This document shows positions 1 to 10,903 of a stretch of DNA of 64,000 nucleotides, one piece after another. Both the position numbers and the translations under genes were made by a program. The notes beneath the pieces are model-generated. The model was not told the DNA's origin, searched no databases, and saw nothing but the letters and a program-made list of their open reading frames with translations. This DNA comes from Locusta migratoria (taxonomy: Eukaryota > Arthropoda > Insecta > Orthoptera > Acrididae). Within the stretch, counting starts at the first letter, position 1, and each line of letters begins with the position of its first letter. The stretch spans positions 210,168,333 to 210,232,332 of the forward strand of contig CM048755.1 of NCBI GenBank assembly GCA_026315105.1. Reading direction: 5' to 3'.

Positions 1-1163
1 CACTCTTTTATTTTCAAGTTCTGAACTCCTATTCATTCATATTATGCTTCGCATGTGTCAGTTGCGGTAATGAGGTGCTGTACTATAGCCTCGGTAGGTA
101 ATTTTTAAGGAATGACGAATATACCAGGAGGTCGAAGTTCCTGAGTGAACTGTTTCCTTACCCCCTGCACACAGTTTGTTCGTAGCTTTATAGACCTTTG
201 ATTACCATTGGCGAACTCAGAGCAAGGGAAACATTTTGCTACTCGCCTGTCTTCCTCCGCGCACTCTTATGCTGCCGGCGTAGTTTTCGTATCCTCCCTA
301 TTCACTGGTCTCAGCGGAGCAAATCGTTACCGACTAGGAGCACCGAACGTATTTTGCTAGCAGCTATGATGTTAGTGTCTGACTCTGACTGTCTCAGCAG
401 TACTTCTGAAACTATAATAATTTTCCTTAGCTTTATTAATTCCAACGCCAAAGCGAACAATAGCTGGCTTGGGTGACTAGTGCACAAACTGTACGTCTCC
501 TACTATAGTTCGAATTATCTAGGTATCATGGTAAGTGTTGAACTGACTGCAAAATTAAATAATTATGGAGCTTAATGGAGAGAATATTTCTATTTTGTAG
601 CGACTCATTACACTGTACTTATCAGTTTGCCGTAGTAATAATTTTGTATATTTTCTCAATCATCATTTACCAAAAAAGAAAAAAAAAACATCACCTGAGC
701 GCGTGTTCGTGTGTATGAGTGTGTGCAGCAAGCGCTAACTCCCCTCTCTTTCTCTCTCAAAGAAGACTAAGGAAAACACAAATGTGATTTTTGTTGAAAA
801 AGAGACACCTCTCCCATCGAAAGCTTCGAAACCACACCATACCATGCTTACATTAACACTCGACTATATAGAAAAACGTCAAAAAGTGTTCCATCAAAAT
901 GATTACAGGGGATCTTAACCCCTTTACATAAAAGTGGTGTGGTAAATCGAAACCCTCCCCTGAATAACCACCACACTGCAGTAAAATTAAATAAAAATAT
1001 AATGATCAATTATGGAACTAGGTAGGTAGGGAAATTTTATTCAAGGGATTGATTTGAGAACATATCAGTTTACCCAGAGGATTACCACATGTAATTTAGT
1101 TTTATTTATTAAAAGATTAGATAACGATAATCTCTCAGGGCCGATTTGACAGGGCATGGACAC
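1..1163. other. No gene recognised
   Basis: AT-rich sequence with short chance reading frames, the longest 92 codons at 198-476, which shows no domain I recognise. Two dinucleotide-poor purine/pyrimidine runs lie near 670-690 and 745-760. I see no repeat boundary or RNA gene. Confidence 0.4.
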
Positions 1164-1175
1164 GACTCAGATATG

Positions 1176-1373
1176 GCCGGGCGCGGTGGCCGAGGAGACT
1201 AAGGCGCTCCAGTCACGGTCTGCACGGCCACTACGGTCGGGGGTTCGAATCCCCCCTCGGGCATGGATATTTGTGCCGTCCTAGTTCGTAAGTAGTTCAT
1301 AAGTAGTTTGTAAGTTTAGGGACTGATGACCCCGTAGTTAAGTCCCATAGACTATACAAACATTTGAACATTT
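1176..1373 (+). mobile_element. SINE-A, full length, with target-site duplication
   Basis: A tRNA-derived SINE. The head has a pol III A box (TGGCCGAGGAG) and B box (GGTTCGAATCC). The body runs through CATGGATATTTGTGCCGTCC to a tail ending in CATTTGAACATTT. The 12-bp direct repeat GACTCAGATATG lies on both sides (1164-1175 and 1374-1385), so both ends are exact and the insertion is fairly recent. It codes for nothing; a LINE must supply its reverse transcriptase. Confidence 0.93.
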
Positions 1374-1462
1374 GACTCAGATATGAACAGGGAAGGGCGA
1401 AGTAATTTCCTGTCTCACCAACATTAACTTGATGGCGACAGGCGATGGATTGGCACGGTGCG

Positions 1463-1660
1463 CGCCGGCCGCGGTGGCCGAGGGGACTGAGGCGCTCCAG
1501 TCACGGTCTTCACGGCTACTACTGTCGGGGGTTCGAATCCCCCCTCGGGCATGGATATTTGTGCCGTCCTTAGTGTTAGCTAGTTCGTAAGCAGTTTGTA
1601 AGTTTAGGGACTGATGACCCCGTAGTTAAGTCCCATAAGCTATACAAACATTTGAACATT
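1463..1660 (+). mobile_element. SINE-A, full length, with target-site duplication
   Basis: Second SINE-A, 77 bp after the first duplication and in the same orientation. The head GCCGGCCGCGGTGGCCGAG, the B box and the tail are intact. The flanking repeats TGGCACGGTGCG (1451-1462) and TGGCGCGGTGCG (1661-1672) differ at one base. The head has a few substitutions (CTTCACGGCTACTACTGTC) relative to other copies. Confidence 0.92.
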
Positions 1661-1850
1661 TGGCGCGGTGCGGTGTGTGCGCGTCGGTGGTGGCGGCGGT
1701 CGCGGTAGCGTCGCGCGCCTGCCCTGCTCTGCGTCCCCCGAGCAAAGTCGTCTAAGTCCCGTGTCTGCACAGGCGGCAGCTGCCTGTATATCTTCTTTAC
1801 TTCTCCAGCAAAGGACCAAGTTTCTTCTTCGGTGGTTTCTCACCAAGTCC

Positions 1851-2045
1851 AAATGTTCAAATGTTTGTACAATTTAAAGGACTTAACTGTGGGGTCATCA
1901 GTCCCTAAACTTACAAACTACTTATGAACTACCTTACACTAAAGACGGCACAAACATCCATGCCCAAGGGGAGATTCGAACCCCCGACGGGGAGCGGCCA
2001 TGCGCATCGTAGCATAGCGCTTCACCAATTCCCCCTTCGCTCTCC
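1851..2045 (-). mobile_element. SINE-A' (A tail with a different tRNA-like head)
   Basis: Read on the minus strand, the tail matches SINE-A, but the head contains GCTATGCTACGATGCGC, which SINE-A lacks and which recurs at 20799-20998. The B box is GGTTCGAATCT. The start of the head is diverged, so the upper boundary is approximate. I found no clear target duplication. Confidence 0.8.
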
Positions 2046-2775
2046 ATCTACAGATTCTCCTCGAATTATGCGTCTCCTTGGCTGATGGTGATAGCTGGGT
2101 TGATTTTGCAATGCCATCCAATAGCTGATCGCCGTTTTTTACGACCACGCCTCTCAGTCGCCGGGGGAAATTTTCTGTGGGCGAAGGTGAAGACTCGCAA
2201 ACTGGCGTCATTCCCACATTACAAGCGTGTTGTCTTTATCTTCTGCATTCTTGGTTCGAAAAAACAGTTCTTTGTGGCAGCTGCGTTAGGCCTGTCTGGT
2301 ATGCCATTTATCAGGGTATTTTTCCCTGAACAGAAACATTGTTTTCGTGGACCCACTTTATCTATACTGCAAGCCAGCCTCTCTCCCACTCACGCACGTG
2401 TGCACTGCAGGGGTTTGCTTGTCTTATTCCCATCTGCAGGGGACCACGGTTTATCTGCGATGTCGTCGCTGTTTCATGGAAACGACTCCTCTGGTATCTG
2501 CAGATAACGGCTTTTTCTGCCCTGCGTCTGTTGTCGCCATTTATCTAGACGCTCCTAAAGTCAGGCTGGGGCGGGAGAATGCGGGGCGGCGGCCGGTGGC
2601 GAAGTTGTGGTGCCTTCCGGTCTCCTGCTGGCTCCATCAGGCTCCCCAGGCCAGCGGGGCGCTGGGCTGGAGTGCTCTAGGCTGCAGGCTGCGTGGCGTG
2701 CGTCAAAGCTTCCATCGACAACGGCTCTGAGCTAAAGCGTCCCTGACCGAAATATTACAGTAGATATGCAAAAAT
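2046..2775. other. No gene recognised
   Basis: Moderately GC-rich stretch with overlapping plus-strand frames of up to 140 codons (2085-2507, 2347-2730). The peptides are low in complexity and match no family I know. It may be an old repeat or non-coding host sequence. Confidence 0.3.
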
Positions 2776-3260
2776 ATTTCAGTTCTATTTATTGCTCGTG
2801 AAAACAGATACGGAAGTTGTACGACAATAACTAGACAATCATAATTTTCGTTCCAGACTTAAGCATAAGAAAATACCCCTAACACCAGGTACCACGTCCT
2901 CTTGCACTGGTGCGGGCCTGTATTCTTCGTAACATATGGTTCACTACATAATCAACATATGGTTGATCCACTCGTCCAACTACTCAATTCGGCGTAGATC
3001 TGTGAGATTTTCTGGTGAGTCATCTCGTTGAAACACAGCCCCTTTCAGTGTATCACAGGTATGTTCGATAGGGCTCATGTCTGAAGAACAGGTCGGCAAT
3101 TCTGCTCTTCCGGTTTCGTTATCATAAAGGAACGCATTGTCAAGATGTGCACGATGACAGCATCCGTTAAGACTAATCCCACAACGAAATGCTGCCGATA
3201 CGATTGAATAGAGGGAAACAAAGTAACGTGATACCAATATCATAGGCGGACCGTCAGTGT
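2776..3260 (-). pseudogene. Tc1-like transposase C-terminal fragment
   Basis: The minus-strand frame at 2980-3243 contains DMSPIEHTCDTLK followed by LTDLRRIE. This is the end of a Tc1/mariner DDE domain, where the third acidic catalytic residue is the Glu of SPIEH. A second copy lies at 22136-22690; both share the 3' flank with GCTCGTGAAAACAGA or a close variant. Only the C-terminal part and the adjacent non-coding end survive; the HTH and the first two Asp motifs are absent. The family beyond Tc1-like is inferred. Confidence 0.6.
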
Positions 3261-3639
3261 ATCATTACATTTTCAGTCAACAGTAGCAAAACTCCGCTGT
3301 TTAAACAAATGAGCGAGAAACGCACATTTCCTACACACAGGATAATTTTGACGTTAGTCCATAAAGTGCAGATGCGGAATGTCAATGAAATGGTAAAAAC
3401 AAAGTTGAAGAGTAACATAAGCGTTACTTCATCATCACCCTTAAGTCAATGATTTGTAACCACTTTTCTGCGCCAAAGCATAAGCCTGTTTTGCAGCAAG
3501 TTTGGCGAACGGTGGTGATGACATTCACATACTCGTACCATCATTTAAAATGTAATTAGTGCGGATTTTGATATTGGATTGCTTGAATGTAAATTGATTT
3601 CGAATTAAAAGCTTGGATTTAGTGGGGTGTGTTTTCTTT
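3261..3639. other. No gene recognised
   Basis: AT-rich spacer between a Tc1 fragment and a LINE 3' end. No frame or repeat is recognised. Confidence 0.3.
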
Positions 3640-4715
3640 CTTTGACCAGTTGATCCATAGTCAACACGGATTCAGATAGTATCGTTCTTGTGTAACACAG
3701 CTAGCTCTTTACCTACATGAAGTGATAAGTGCTGTCGCTATGGATCTAAAATCGATTCCATATGTCTCGATTTCCGGAAGGTCTTTGACATTGTACCTCA
3801 CAAGCGTCTTGTAATCAAATGCGTTCTTATGGAATATCACGACAGTTTTGCGATTGGATTCGCGATTACTTGTCAGAAAGGACACAGTACGTTGTAATTG
3901 ACGGAATGTTATCGAGTGAAACGGAAGTGGTATCTGGCGTTTTCCAGGGAAGCGTTGCAGGTCTCCTACTGTTCTAATCTTTATAAACGATTTAGGAGCA
4001 ATGTGAGCAGCTCTCTTACATGATGCTGTTATTTATCGGTTAGTAAAGTCACCAGACGAGGTCATCCATATGACCACTAAAAGAAACCCGTTAAACTTCA
4101 TTTACAAGATAAATCTACAGGCCGTAAATTCAACTAAATATCTAGGAGTAACAATTACGAACAACTTAAATTGCAAAGAACACACAGAAAATATTGTAGG
4201 GAAGGCGAACCAAAGGCTACATATCATTGGCAGAACACTTAGAAGACGCAACTGTTCTAATAAAAAAACAGTCTACACTACACTTGTGCGTCCTAGTTTG
4301 GAGTATTGCTACGCATTGTGGGATCATCACCAAGCGGGACTGATGGAGGATGTAGAGATAGTTCAGTTATAGGGGAGAGAGTGTCATAGAAATGATACAC
4401 GAGTTGGGGGTAAGAATCATTAAAAGAAAGGGGTCATTCGGTGCGGCGAGGTTTATTACCGAAATTTCTATCACCAACATTTTCTTCCAAATGCGAACAT
4501 ATTTTGTTAGCACCCACTTACACAGGCAGACATGATCATCTTAATAAAATAAGAGAAATTAGATAAAAACTGAATGATTCAGGTATTCCCTTTTTCCCGC
4601 GCCATTAATGTTTGAAAGTAAAGAAAAATATCATAAAAGCAGTTCCAGGAAAACTCTACCATGCTCTTAAGTGTCATTAGCGGAATATTTATGTAGATGT
4701 AGAGGTAGAACCACT
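3640..4715 (+). pseudogene. 5'-truncated CR1-like LINE (RT and 3' end), degenerate
   Basis: Translated piecewise, the sequence gives successive reverse-transcriptase landmarks: a QHGFR-like start, FDIVPHKRL at about 3785, QGSV at about 3948, then an open stretch at 4070-4372 with STKYLGVTITNN and TLVRPSLEYC. It ends with the RAIRE(W)-like tail and a short TGTAGATGTAGA tract at about 4690-4712. Compared with the copy at 56745-57905, about 100 bp between the RLVKS and VIHMTT segments is missing, and stops and frameshifts are frequent. It is dead. Assignment to the CR1 group rests on similarity to the other copies and on the hexamer-repeat 3' end. Confidence 0.8.
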
Positions 4716-4919
4716 TCACCTAAATTCGCATGTCTACTTCGCGGACTAATAGCACAGTCAAGTATGTAAGATGTGTGTGTTTCTCGCTTTCTTAATTACT
4801 TCCAAGCAGATGGTTTCGGGCACTGTTCATTCAAAATGTGATGCGCTGACTTCCGTCCTATGGTACTGATACTTCGTTACTTTGTTTCCCTCTATTCAAA
4901 TATTACTTGTACTTTGTTG

Positions 4920-5122
4920 GAGCCGCGCCGGAATAGCCGTGCGCGCTAACACAACTTGCTGTGGTGCACGCGGCCGTTTGCCGTCCGAAGTTCGAGTCCT
5001 CCATGGGGCTAGGGTGTGAGTGTTTTGTTTTTAGGATAAGTTCGTTTAAGTAGTTTGTAAGTTTAGGGACCGATGACCACTGCAGTTAGGTCCCATAACT
5101 TTACAAAGATTTGGACATTTGA
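4920..5122 (+). mobile_element. SINE of the A/B tail group, diverged head
   Basis: The head AGCCGCGCCGGAATAGCCG resembles the copy at 35339 more than SINE-A or -B. The B box is AGTTCGAGTCC. The tail (AGTAGTTTGTAAGTTTAGGG, then TTACAAAGATTTGGACATTTGAA) is the common one. No target duplication is visible, and the number of substitutions suggests an old copy. Confidence 0.8.
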
Positions 5123-5225
5123 ACTACAATGCAATGTTTAGTATGGAAATGACATAGACCACTGTTTTTCATGATCAAGTGCTTTTCTAAGTTAAGCATG
5201 GTGTCGTGCCACTCCCAATGCTGAG

Positions 5226-5246
5226 AGATAGATAGATAGATAAAGG

Positions 5247-5300
<54 letters not shown>

Positions 5301-5339
5301 CAGAGACAGACAGAGAGAGAGGGAGGGAGAGAGGGAGAG
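5226..5339. repeat. (GATA)n followed by (GA)n microsatellite
   Basis: About four GATA units run into a long, slightly interrupted GA tract. On the minus strand it produces a 163-codon frame rich in Leu-Ser, which is an artefact of the repeat. Confidence 0.95.
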
Positions 5340-6444
5340 TAGTTTGCAGAGCCAGCAGTTCACCCCCTGAGTGGTGTCGTTTCAGCACAGAACGGGCTGT
5401 TGTGAGAGGGTACAAGCACGCGTAAGTAGCGATATTATTGCTGCTAACAGTTCCGCCGTTTCCATGAAAACATTGTACACCTAGTAAACAACGCACTACT
5501 GTTTTTAAATTATGTGCCATTGTCAACCATCGCAAGCAAACAATCATCAAACAGCTCCAAGAAGAAGTCGCAAATGAGTTCAGACTATGCAAACTAAGAA
5601 ATTAATAGAGGACCAAGGATGCCAATAATGAGATAAGCTCTTGATTGCAGTTTGGCTGAAAAGAAACTGAGGAGTACTAATTCCATTAAAGTACACTTCA
5701 CTCACCTACACAGACACTTTCGTGAACAGCTAACTAACAAGTGTAAATCGTGGGTTGTGTATCACCAATTTTACACAAACTGTGTAAGAATCAGCACGTA
5801 GATAAACCTTTAGAACACCTATAATAAGTTGCCTGAATGGGCCACAGGAAATGAGACTGTCGCGAAAGGTTTATGAACACAGCGTAGCAGAATATTAGCT
5901 AGTTTCAGTAAAACGTTGTTTAATGTTGATGTAGCGTACTAGGTAACATCAAGGAATCCAAAATTTGTTGCCCGGGCTTAATTTCCACTAGTTCCTATTT
6001 TTTCTGTTATTCCTTTATTTAGATATACTTAAAAATTTCAGTGGCCCTGAATGGCTACAGCAACAGCGAGAGTTATTGTCAAGAGAAGATGTGTCATTCA
6101 GCAACATTTTAATGCTTCTGTTTTGACAGCAGTGGTTCGGTATGCTTGATATACATCAAATTAACAGAGGAAGTATATTAATTTAAAAAATCGACGGAAG
6201 CATACTTACGTTGACGAATATTTCTGATAAATATTCTTGCTTAAAACGCTTTCATAAAATGTGAATGGTGAACATTGTGTTTGACGATATCACCTAAAAA
6301 TGTAATGTAACTCCTGTTGATATTTAACTGCCAGAATTATTGGAAATATTTTCATTTAAAACGTTATCATATTATAAAAATTAACTGCTTAAATTATGTA
6401 CATTAATCAGTTACATTAAAGTAATTACATTTAAACCGAATATA
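5340..6444. other. No gene recognised
   Basis: AT-rich sequence, increasingly so after 6200. No long frame or known repeat is visible. Confidence 0.3.
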
Positions 6445-6457
6445 TTAAAAGTACATA

Positions 6458-6653
6458 GCCGGCCGCGGTGGCCGAGGGGACTGAGGCGCTCCAGTCACGG
6501 TCTGCACGACCACTACGGTCGGGGGTTCGAATCCCCCCTCGGGCATGGATATTTGTGCCGTCCTTAGTGTTAGCTAGTTCATAAGTAGTTTGTAAGTTTA
6601 GGGACTGATGACCCCGTAGTTAAGTCCCTTAACCTATACAAACATTTGAACAT
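6458..6653 (+). mobile_element. SINE-A, full length, with target-site duplication
   Basis: Near-consensus SINE-A. The 13-bp perfect direct repeat TTAAAAGTACATA flanks it (6445-6457 and 6654-6666). It was inserted into very AT-rich DNA. Head A and B boxes are intact, so it could still be transcribed by pol III. Confidence 0.94.
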
Positions 6654-6666
6654 TTAAAAGTACATA

Positions 6667-7998
6667 AAGTGAAACGTTTACGGATTATATAAAATTTATG
6701 TATATAAACTGAAATGTTTGGGTAAATTTAAATTTTATTATCGAAAATTTAACAGTGCAAGGGATAAATTAAAAAATATATATATTACGAAGGAACGGGA
6801 ACCGCAGCAACAGCAACCGCAGCAATAGCAAACTTCGCTTCTCCACTGCGCTTGACCGACAGTGAATATAAAGACCCTCTAACTTGCTGATATTGCGCTA
6901 ATATTGTATTTGGAAAACTTTCGCAATCGTTTTCTCTTTTCTAATTGCCCTCTTAGGAAAGACTTATTAGAAAATTGAAAGGTTCATTTATCGCTTCTTC
7001 TTACAGAATATGAGCAAAATCGGTGAGAGTCATTACGTGAGCTGTCCTGGTGAGATCGACTGATAGTGTGCAATAGCGCTAATATACGTTGTTGCTGGAA
7101 TTTTTAAGGGGACTGAGCTGCTAGATCATCAGTCTCATTAATATTCTTGTTCACTGTGGTTTAGTATTGTGATCGCCGGAAATCTATGTGGCGTTTATAC
7201 TCGTAGAACGTTTCTTTATTTGTGCGAATGGTTTGCTAGACATAAGCTGTCCCACACTCGCGAAGTTTGTAATAAACTAGCGATTTCACGTAGTCTTGTA
7301 CGTATTACGTTAATAAAATACGGATTATAGTTATTATAAAATGTAAAAAAAAATTGTTTTAAAGTGATGTCTCGTTCACTGATTGTTTCCTACACGAGTA
7401 AAATATAAAATTGTACAGTTGATGTTACTACTAAATACTATTTTAACCGACCCCATATCAGCTCGATAGAATTTTAATGTCACTCTTTGGTGGCACCTAC
7501 GTGTCAATTCTGTTTCACGATACCGTCTACTTCCTTTGAACAGAAGAGTATGACTATTGTTAAGTACATGTATTTCCAATGTGATTTATAACAAGTAATC
7601 GCGAAGTAGGGTATTTCTTGGTTTTCACTGAGTGAGTACTGACACTGTCCATCGAAATTACCTCATTTCATGTTGGTATGGGAATAACTGGTTTTTAAGT
7701 CAGTGTTTGAAAACAATGTTCATTTTGCATTGTTTCGTTTGGTCCTTGTTGTTTTCGACGAACATACGTGGTGTGGACAGATAAATATGTCCTGAGAAGA
7801 CCCCCGTATCCCGCAAAGAGTTTGTTGTAATGAGGTGACTTGCTTCTACCTCACAACTGTACAGTCTCGTTACAGGGCGAAGTAGGTTTAGGAAAACTAA
7901 GGCAAAACTGAAGGCAACCCGAAGTAGTATCAGTCTACAATAATTTATTGAAAGAAAGCATCTTACTAGGCTTGTAGCTGCACATGTTAGAATGCGGG
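6667..7998. other. No gene recognised
   Basis: AT-rich, with only short frames (67 codons at 7376-7579, minus). The text ACCGCAGCAACAGCAACCGCAGC near 6801 is a short CAG-type run. No element ends found. Confidence 0.3.
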
Positions 7999-8185
7999 AT
8001 TCCGTCGGGTGCGGTGACCCCGGCTCAAATTACCGCGGCGGATTAACCACGAGCATGGGTGTGCTGCCCAGCCTCGATGTGGGTTTAAGGTGGTTTTCCG
8101 CATCCAACTAGGTGAATATCTGGGTGGTACCTAAGTCTCCACTCACTTCCACGATTCGTAAACATTTACAAAAACGCTTGGAGAT
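7999..8185 (+). mobile_element. SINE-C-like repeat
   Basis: Contains the phrases CATGGGTGTGCTGCCCAGCC, GGTTTAAGGTGGTTTTCC and CATCCAACTAGGTGAATA, which I associate with a common grasshopper tRNA-type repeat. The 5' head (GGTGCGGTGACCCCGGCTCA) is diverged and lacks a clean B box. Only one copy is in the window, so the boundaries and family are from memory. Confidence 0.5.
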
Positions 8186-8684
8186 CTTCAGGGCATGCAG
8201 CCGGATTGATTGGTCATTGTGAAATGAATTTTCGAGTGTGTAGCATATGACTATCATCACGTTACTCCTGCTGACAGATTCTTGAACGGGTGTTAACTCG
8301 CGCTCGGGATTCGAGGGGCGATCTAGAGTCCTGCATGACCGAATAAGCGAGCACGAAAGGCATGGTAAGTTGACAAGAGCCTAAGTAGGTAGGCTACCCG
8401 CACAATTTTGCAGTCGAGCATTACGAGTCTACGGTTTGTCCGAGTCTGACTATTGTGGCCCAGCATGCAAGGCTTGAGCGGGTCTAGGGCATTAGCGCAT
8501 CTTTCCCTTAAATGACTACTTCTCATTCTTTACATTTCTGTTGTCTGTAGACGGAAACCTCAGATGTCTTGGAGACTTATCATGCATAAACTGCTCAATT
8601 GTTGGTTTTCAGGTGGGAAGAAAAAGAAAAAAAAAAAAAAAAAAGAGTTGTCAGAAATTTCACATAGAACTCGTTCGGGAATAC
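8186..8684. other. No gene recognised
   Basis: Includes an A-rich run at about 8620-8644. The 140-codon plus frame starting at 8564 runs through this tract and into the SINE-D fragment and is not a gene. Confidence 0.35.
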
Positions 8685-8855
8685 CGGTAGGATGGTGGGA
8701 GGACGGTGGTTCAAATGCACCTCCGGCCATCCACATTCCAGGCCATGACCGATTTTCTTCCTCATCCTTACCCAACACTCCGAGCGTGAGCTCCGTCTCT
8801 AATGACCACTCTATGGACAGGATATTAAACCCTAAGCTTCCTTTCTCTCTCTCTC
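8685..8855 (+). mobile_element. SINE-D, partial
   Basis: Matches the plus-strand copy at 62133-62350 through GGGAGGACGGTGGTTCAAAT, GGCCATCCA, CCATGACCGATTTTC and GTCTCTAATGACC. The start of the head is missing or unrecognisable, and the middle is shortened. A CT-rich tract follows (8840-8960). Confidence 0.7.
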
Positions 8856-9247
8856 CTTCTCTGTCAATATCCTCCTATCCCTCTCTCTGCCAATCTCCAC
8901 CTCCCCCTTTCTCTGACAATCACCTCCTCGTCTCTCTATTGAACTCCCCCTCCACCTCCTCAGTCCATTTCCTTCTCCATCTGTAAAAATTGTTTAATTC
9001 CGATAACTGCCATGATGGTCTATAAAGTAGTGCTTAAGCTTATTGCAAGGTACACTACACCGAATGAAATCATAGGTAGACGGCGATGTTCCTCTTGTTT
9101 TGAAGGTCAAATGTGCGAAATATCACCCATATAAGAACAAAACCGTACATTTTGTCTAAGTTCGTAGGTAAAATACACTCTGCCACACTCCATACATTTT
9201 TTTTCGTGCACAGTGACTCCTCTTATTTTTAAGATCAACAGTGCAAA
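8856..9247. other. CT-rich tract then unassigned AT-rich sequence
   Basis: From 8840 to 8960 the plus strand is dominated by CT and TCC runs; the rest has no recognised feature. Confidence 0.35.
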
Positions 9248-9680
9248 TTTTCATCGCAGTCGGATGAACGGTACAGCAGCGCATAAAATACAAACGGATA
9301 TGATGCAGCAGTTCCCCACGCCTCTCAGTGTTTATGAAGTCACAAATCTTACAATATAAGTCATAAAATGAAATAATTTTGTAGGTACATACATTGGCAT
9401 AAATAGAGACTGCTAGCAAAATATATTGCAAATACATTTAGTAGCAAATAAGTAATGAACGTAAACCTCATTTGTAATACGGCAGTTTTTCACGCATCTC
9501 AGTTTTCGTAACGTCATATCTCCTGCACTACATGTCATACAGTAATATAATTATAACTATAACCTTTGCGAAAGTGCAAGCAAAATGTTGACAAAGTTTC
9601 ATCGCAATAGGATGAACAATATGGCAGCGCATAAAATACTAATAAACATTCAAACAAACTTTAATTTTTACATATTAGAT
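9248..9680. repeat. Degenerate tandem repeat, period about 175 bp
   Basis: TTTCATCGCAGTCGGATGAA at 9248 recurs as TTTCATCGCAATAGGATGAA near 9598, and GCAGCGCATAAAATAC follows both. The intermediate landmark ACGCCTCTCAG (about 9319) recurs as ACGCATCTCAG (about 9493). The spacings are about 350 and 174 bp, which fits two and a half decayed units. No coding content. Confidence 0.5.
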
Positions 9681-10133
9681 TATTTGTAGATTTTCGTCAT
9701 AACTAAGTAATTTTCTAGGTTACAGGAATAGTAATCATTAAATTTTAGCGTCGTTGCCGAATACGTCTTCTGTTTGGAAATGACTTATTTTCTGTCTGTG
9801 GCTGTACATAAAAATATTATTTTTTAGAAGCTGTATGAGGTTAATTGCGTCACAAAAATGTATTCAGTAACATTAATTTTGTGTTAATAGAGAGCAAGAA
9901 TAAGTGAAACAGTAAATACGACAGAGAAAGAGAGATGTTGTATTTGTGCCGCGCAGCAAGGCGAGGCGAGCTGAGACAATACTACCTGTCTCTTGGTGGT
10001 GTTGCCTGAGGTGACTCGGCGTGACCGGTCATGCTCAGTTACTCGTGTGCCCACAGTCGTGGCAACAGACACGTGGCGAGTACGGAATAAAGACGAGTCA
10101 CGTAGGCCTGGAGACGGGCAGCTCTGTCCCGCC
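9681..10133. other. No gene recognised
   Basis: AT-rich at first, then GC-richer after 9950. No frame of note. Confidence 0.3.
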
Positions 10134-10518
10134 TTAACCGGGCGACCAGCAACCGGCTAAAAATAGCGCGCTGCACCACTCTAGGGCGGTCCTCAGTCTG
10201 CGCTCTGCCTTTGTTGTATTCGATGTTCCACCTCTACTGCGAATGGAGAGATTCCACGCTCGGTTCAGTGGGCTTTCATTGTCCCAACTGATAAACTTCT
10301 CAAGTAGCCGGATTTCGATAGCCTTCTTGTAACAGAGTCCCAATAGCGGAATTTGGCGTTTGTGCTCATTGCACCTTTATTCAATTGTACTAATGGATTG
10401 TCTGACATGAGCTTTCCCACAGTCGCAAAGTATGTAATACATTCCGGAATTCCGGAATCCAAGATCGTCCTCCACTGTCCCTAGTAAGGTTTGAGTCTTT
10501 GCTGGAGAGCGGTAAACA
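10134..10518 (-). pseudogene. Penelope-like element, GIY-YIG endonuclease end
   Basis: On the minus strand the sequence reads LLGTVEDDLGFRN, then GMYYILCDCGKAHV (a GIY-YIG-type core with Gly-Met-Tyr for GIY), then a KKAIEIRL segment and NRAWN. This is the C-terminal endonuclease of a Penelope-like retroelement, in which the reverse transcriptase is followed by GIY-YIG. It continues the RT part at 12001-12530, from which a Tc1 insertion separates it. An internal stop and a frameshift show it is dead. Confidence 0.72.
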
Positions 10519-10652
10519 TACACTCCTGGCCATTCAAATTGCTACACCACGAAGATGACGTGCTACAGACGCGAAATTTAACCGACAGGAATAAGATGCT
10601 GTCATATGCAAATGATTAGCTTTTCAGAGCATTCGCAAAAGGTAGGCGCCGG

Positions 10653-10796
10653 AGGTTCGAGTCCTCTCTGGGGCATGGGTGTGCGTGTTGTCCTTAGGTG
10701 AGTTTACCTAGGTTTAAGTAGTTTGTAAGCTACGGACTGATGACCACGCAGTTTGGTCCGATAGATTTACAAACATTTGAACATTTGAACATTTTG
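10653..10796 (+). mobile_element. SINE-B, 5'-truncated, nested in Tc1
   Basis: Begins inside the tRNA-like head at the B box (GGTTCGAGTCC) and continues through the B tail (AAGCTACGGACTGATGACCA) to repeated TTTGAACA. The 8-bp direct repeat GGCGCCGG flanks it (10645-10652 and 10797-10804) in the transposon's 5' untranslated part. It therefore inserted after the Tc1 element arrived. Confidence 0.88.
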
Positions 10797-10903
10797 GGCG
10801 CCGGTGGCGACACCTACAACGTGCTGACATGAGGAAAGTTTCCAACCGATTTCTCATTCACAAACAGCAGTTGAGTGGCGTTGCCTGGCGAAATGTTGTT
10901 GTG

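Noticed and set aside
1211..1264. True tRNA-Leu or tRNA-Ser gene
   Set aside because: The tRNA-like segment recurs many times, always joined to the same SINE body, and the stems are not fully paired.
2347..2730. 127-codon plus-strand frame
   Set aside because: Cys/Leu/Arg-rich peptide with overlapping alternatives in other frames and no motif; not convincing as a gene.
5226..5339. CRISPR-like array
   Set aside because: Simple-sequence repeats only; no array of spaced repeats occurs anywhere in the window, and the sequence is eukaryotic.
5101..5592. 163-codon minus-strand frame
   Set aside because: Its centre is a Leu-Ser run made by the (GA)n microsatellite, and one end lies in a SINE tail.
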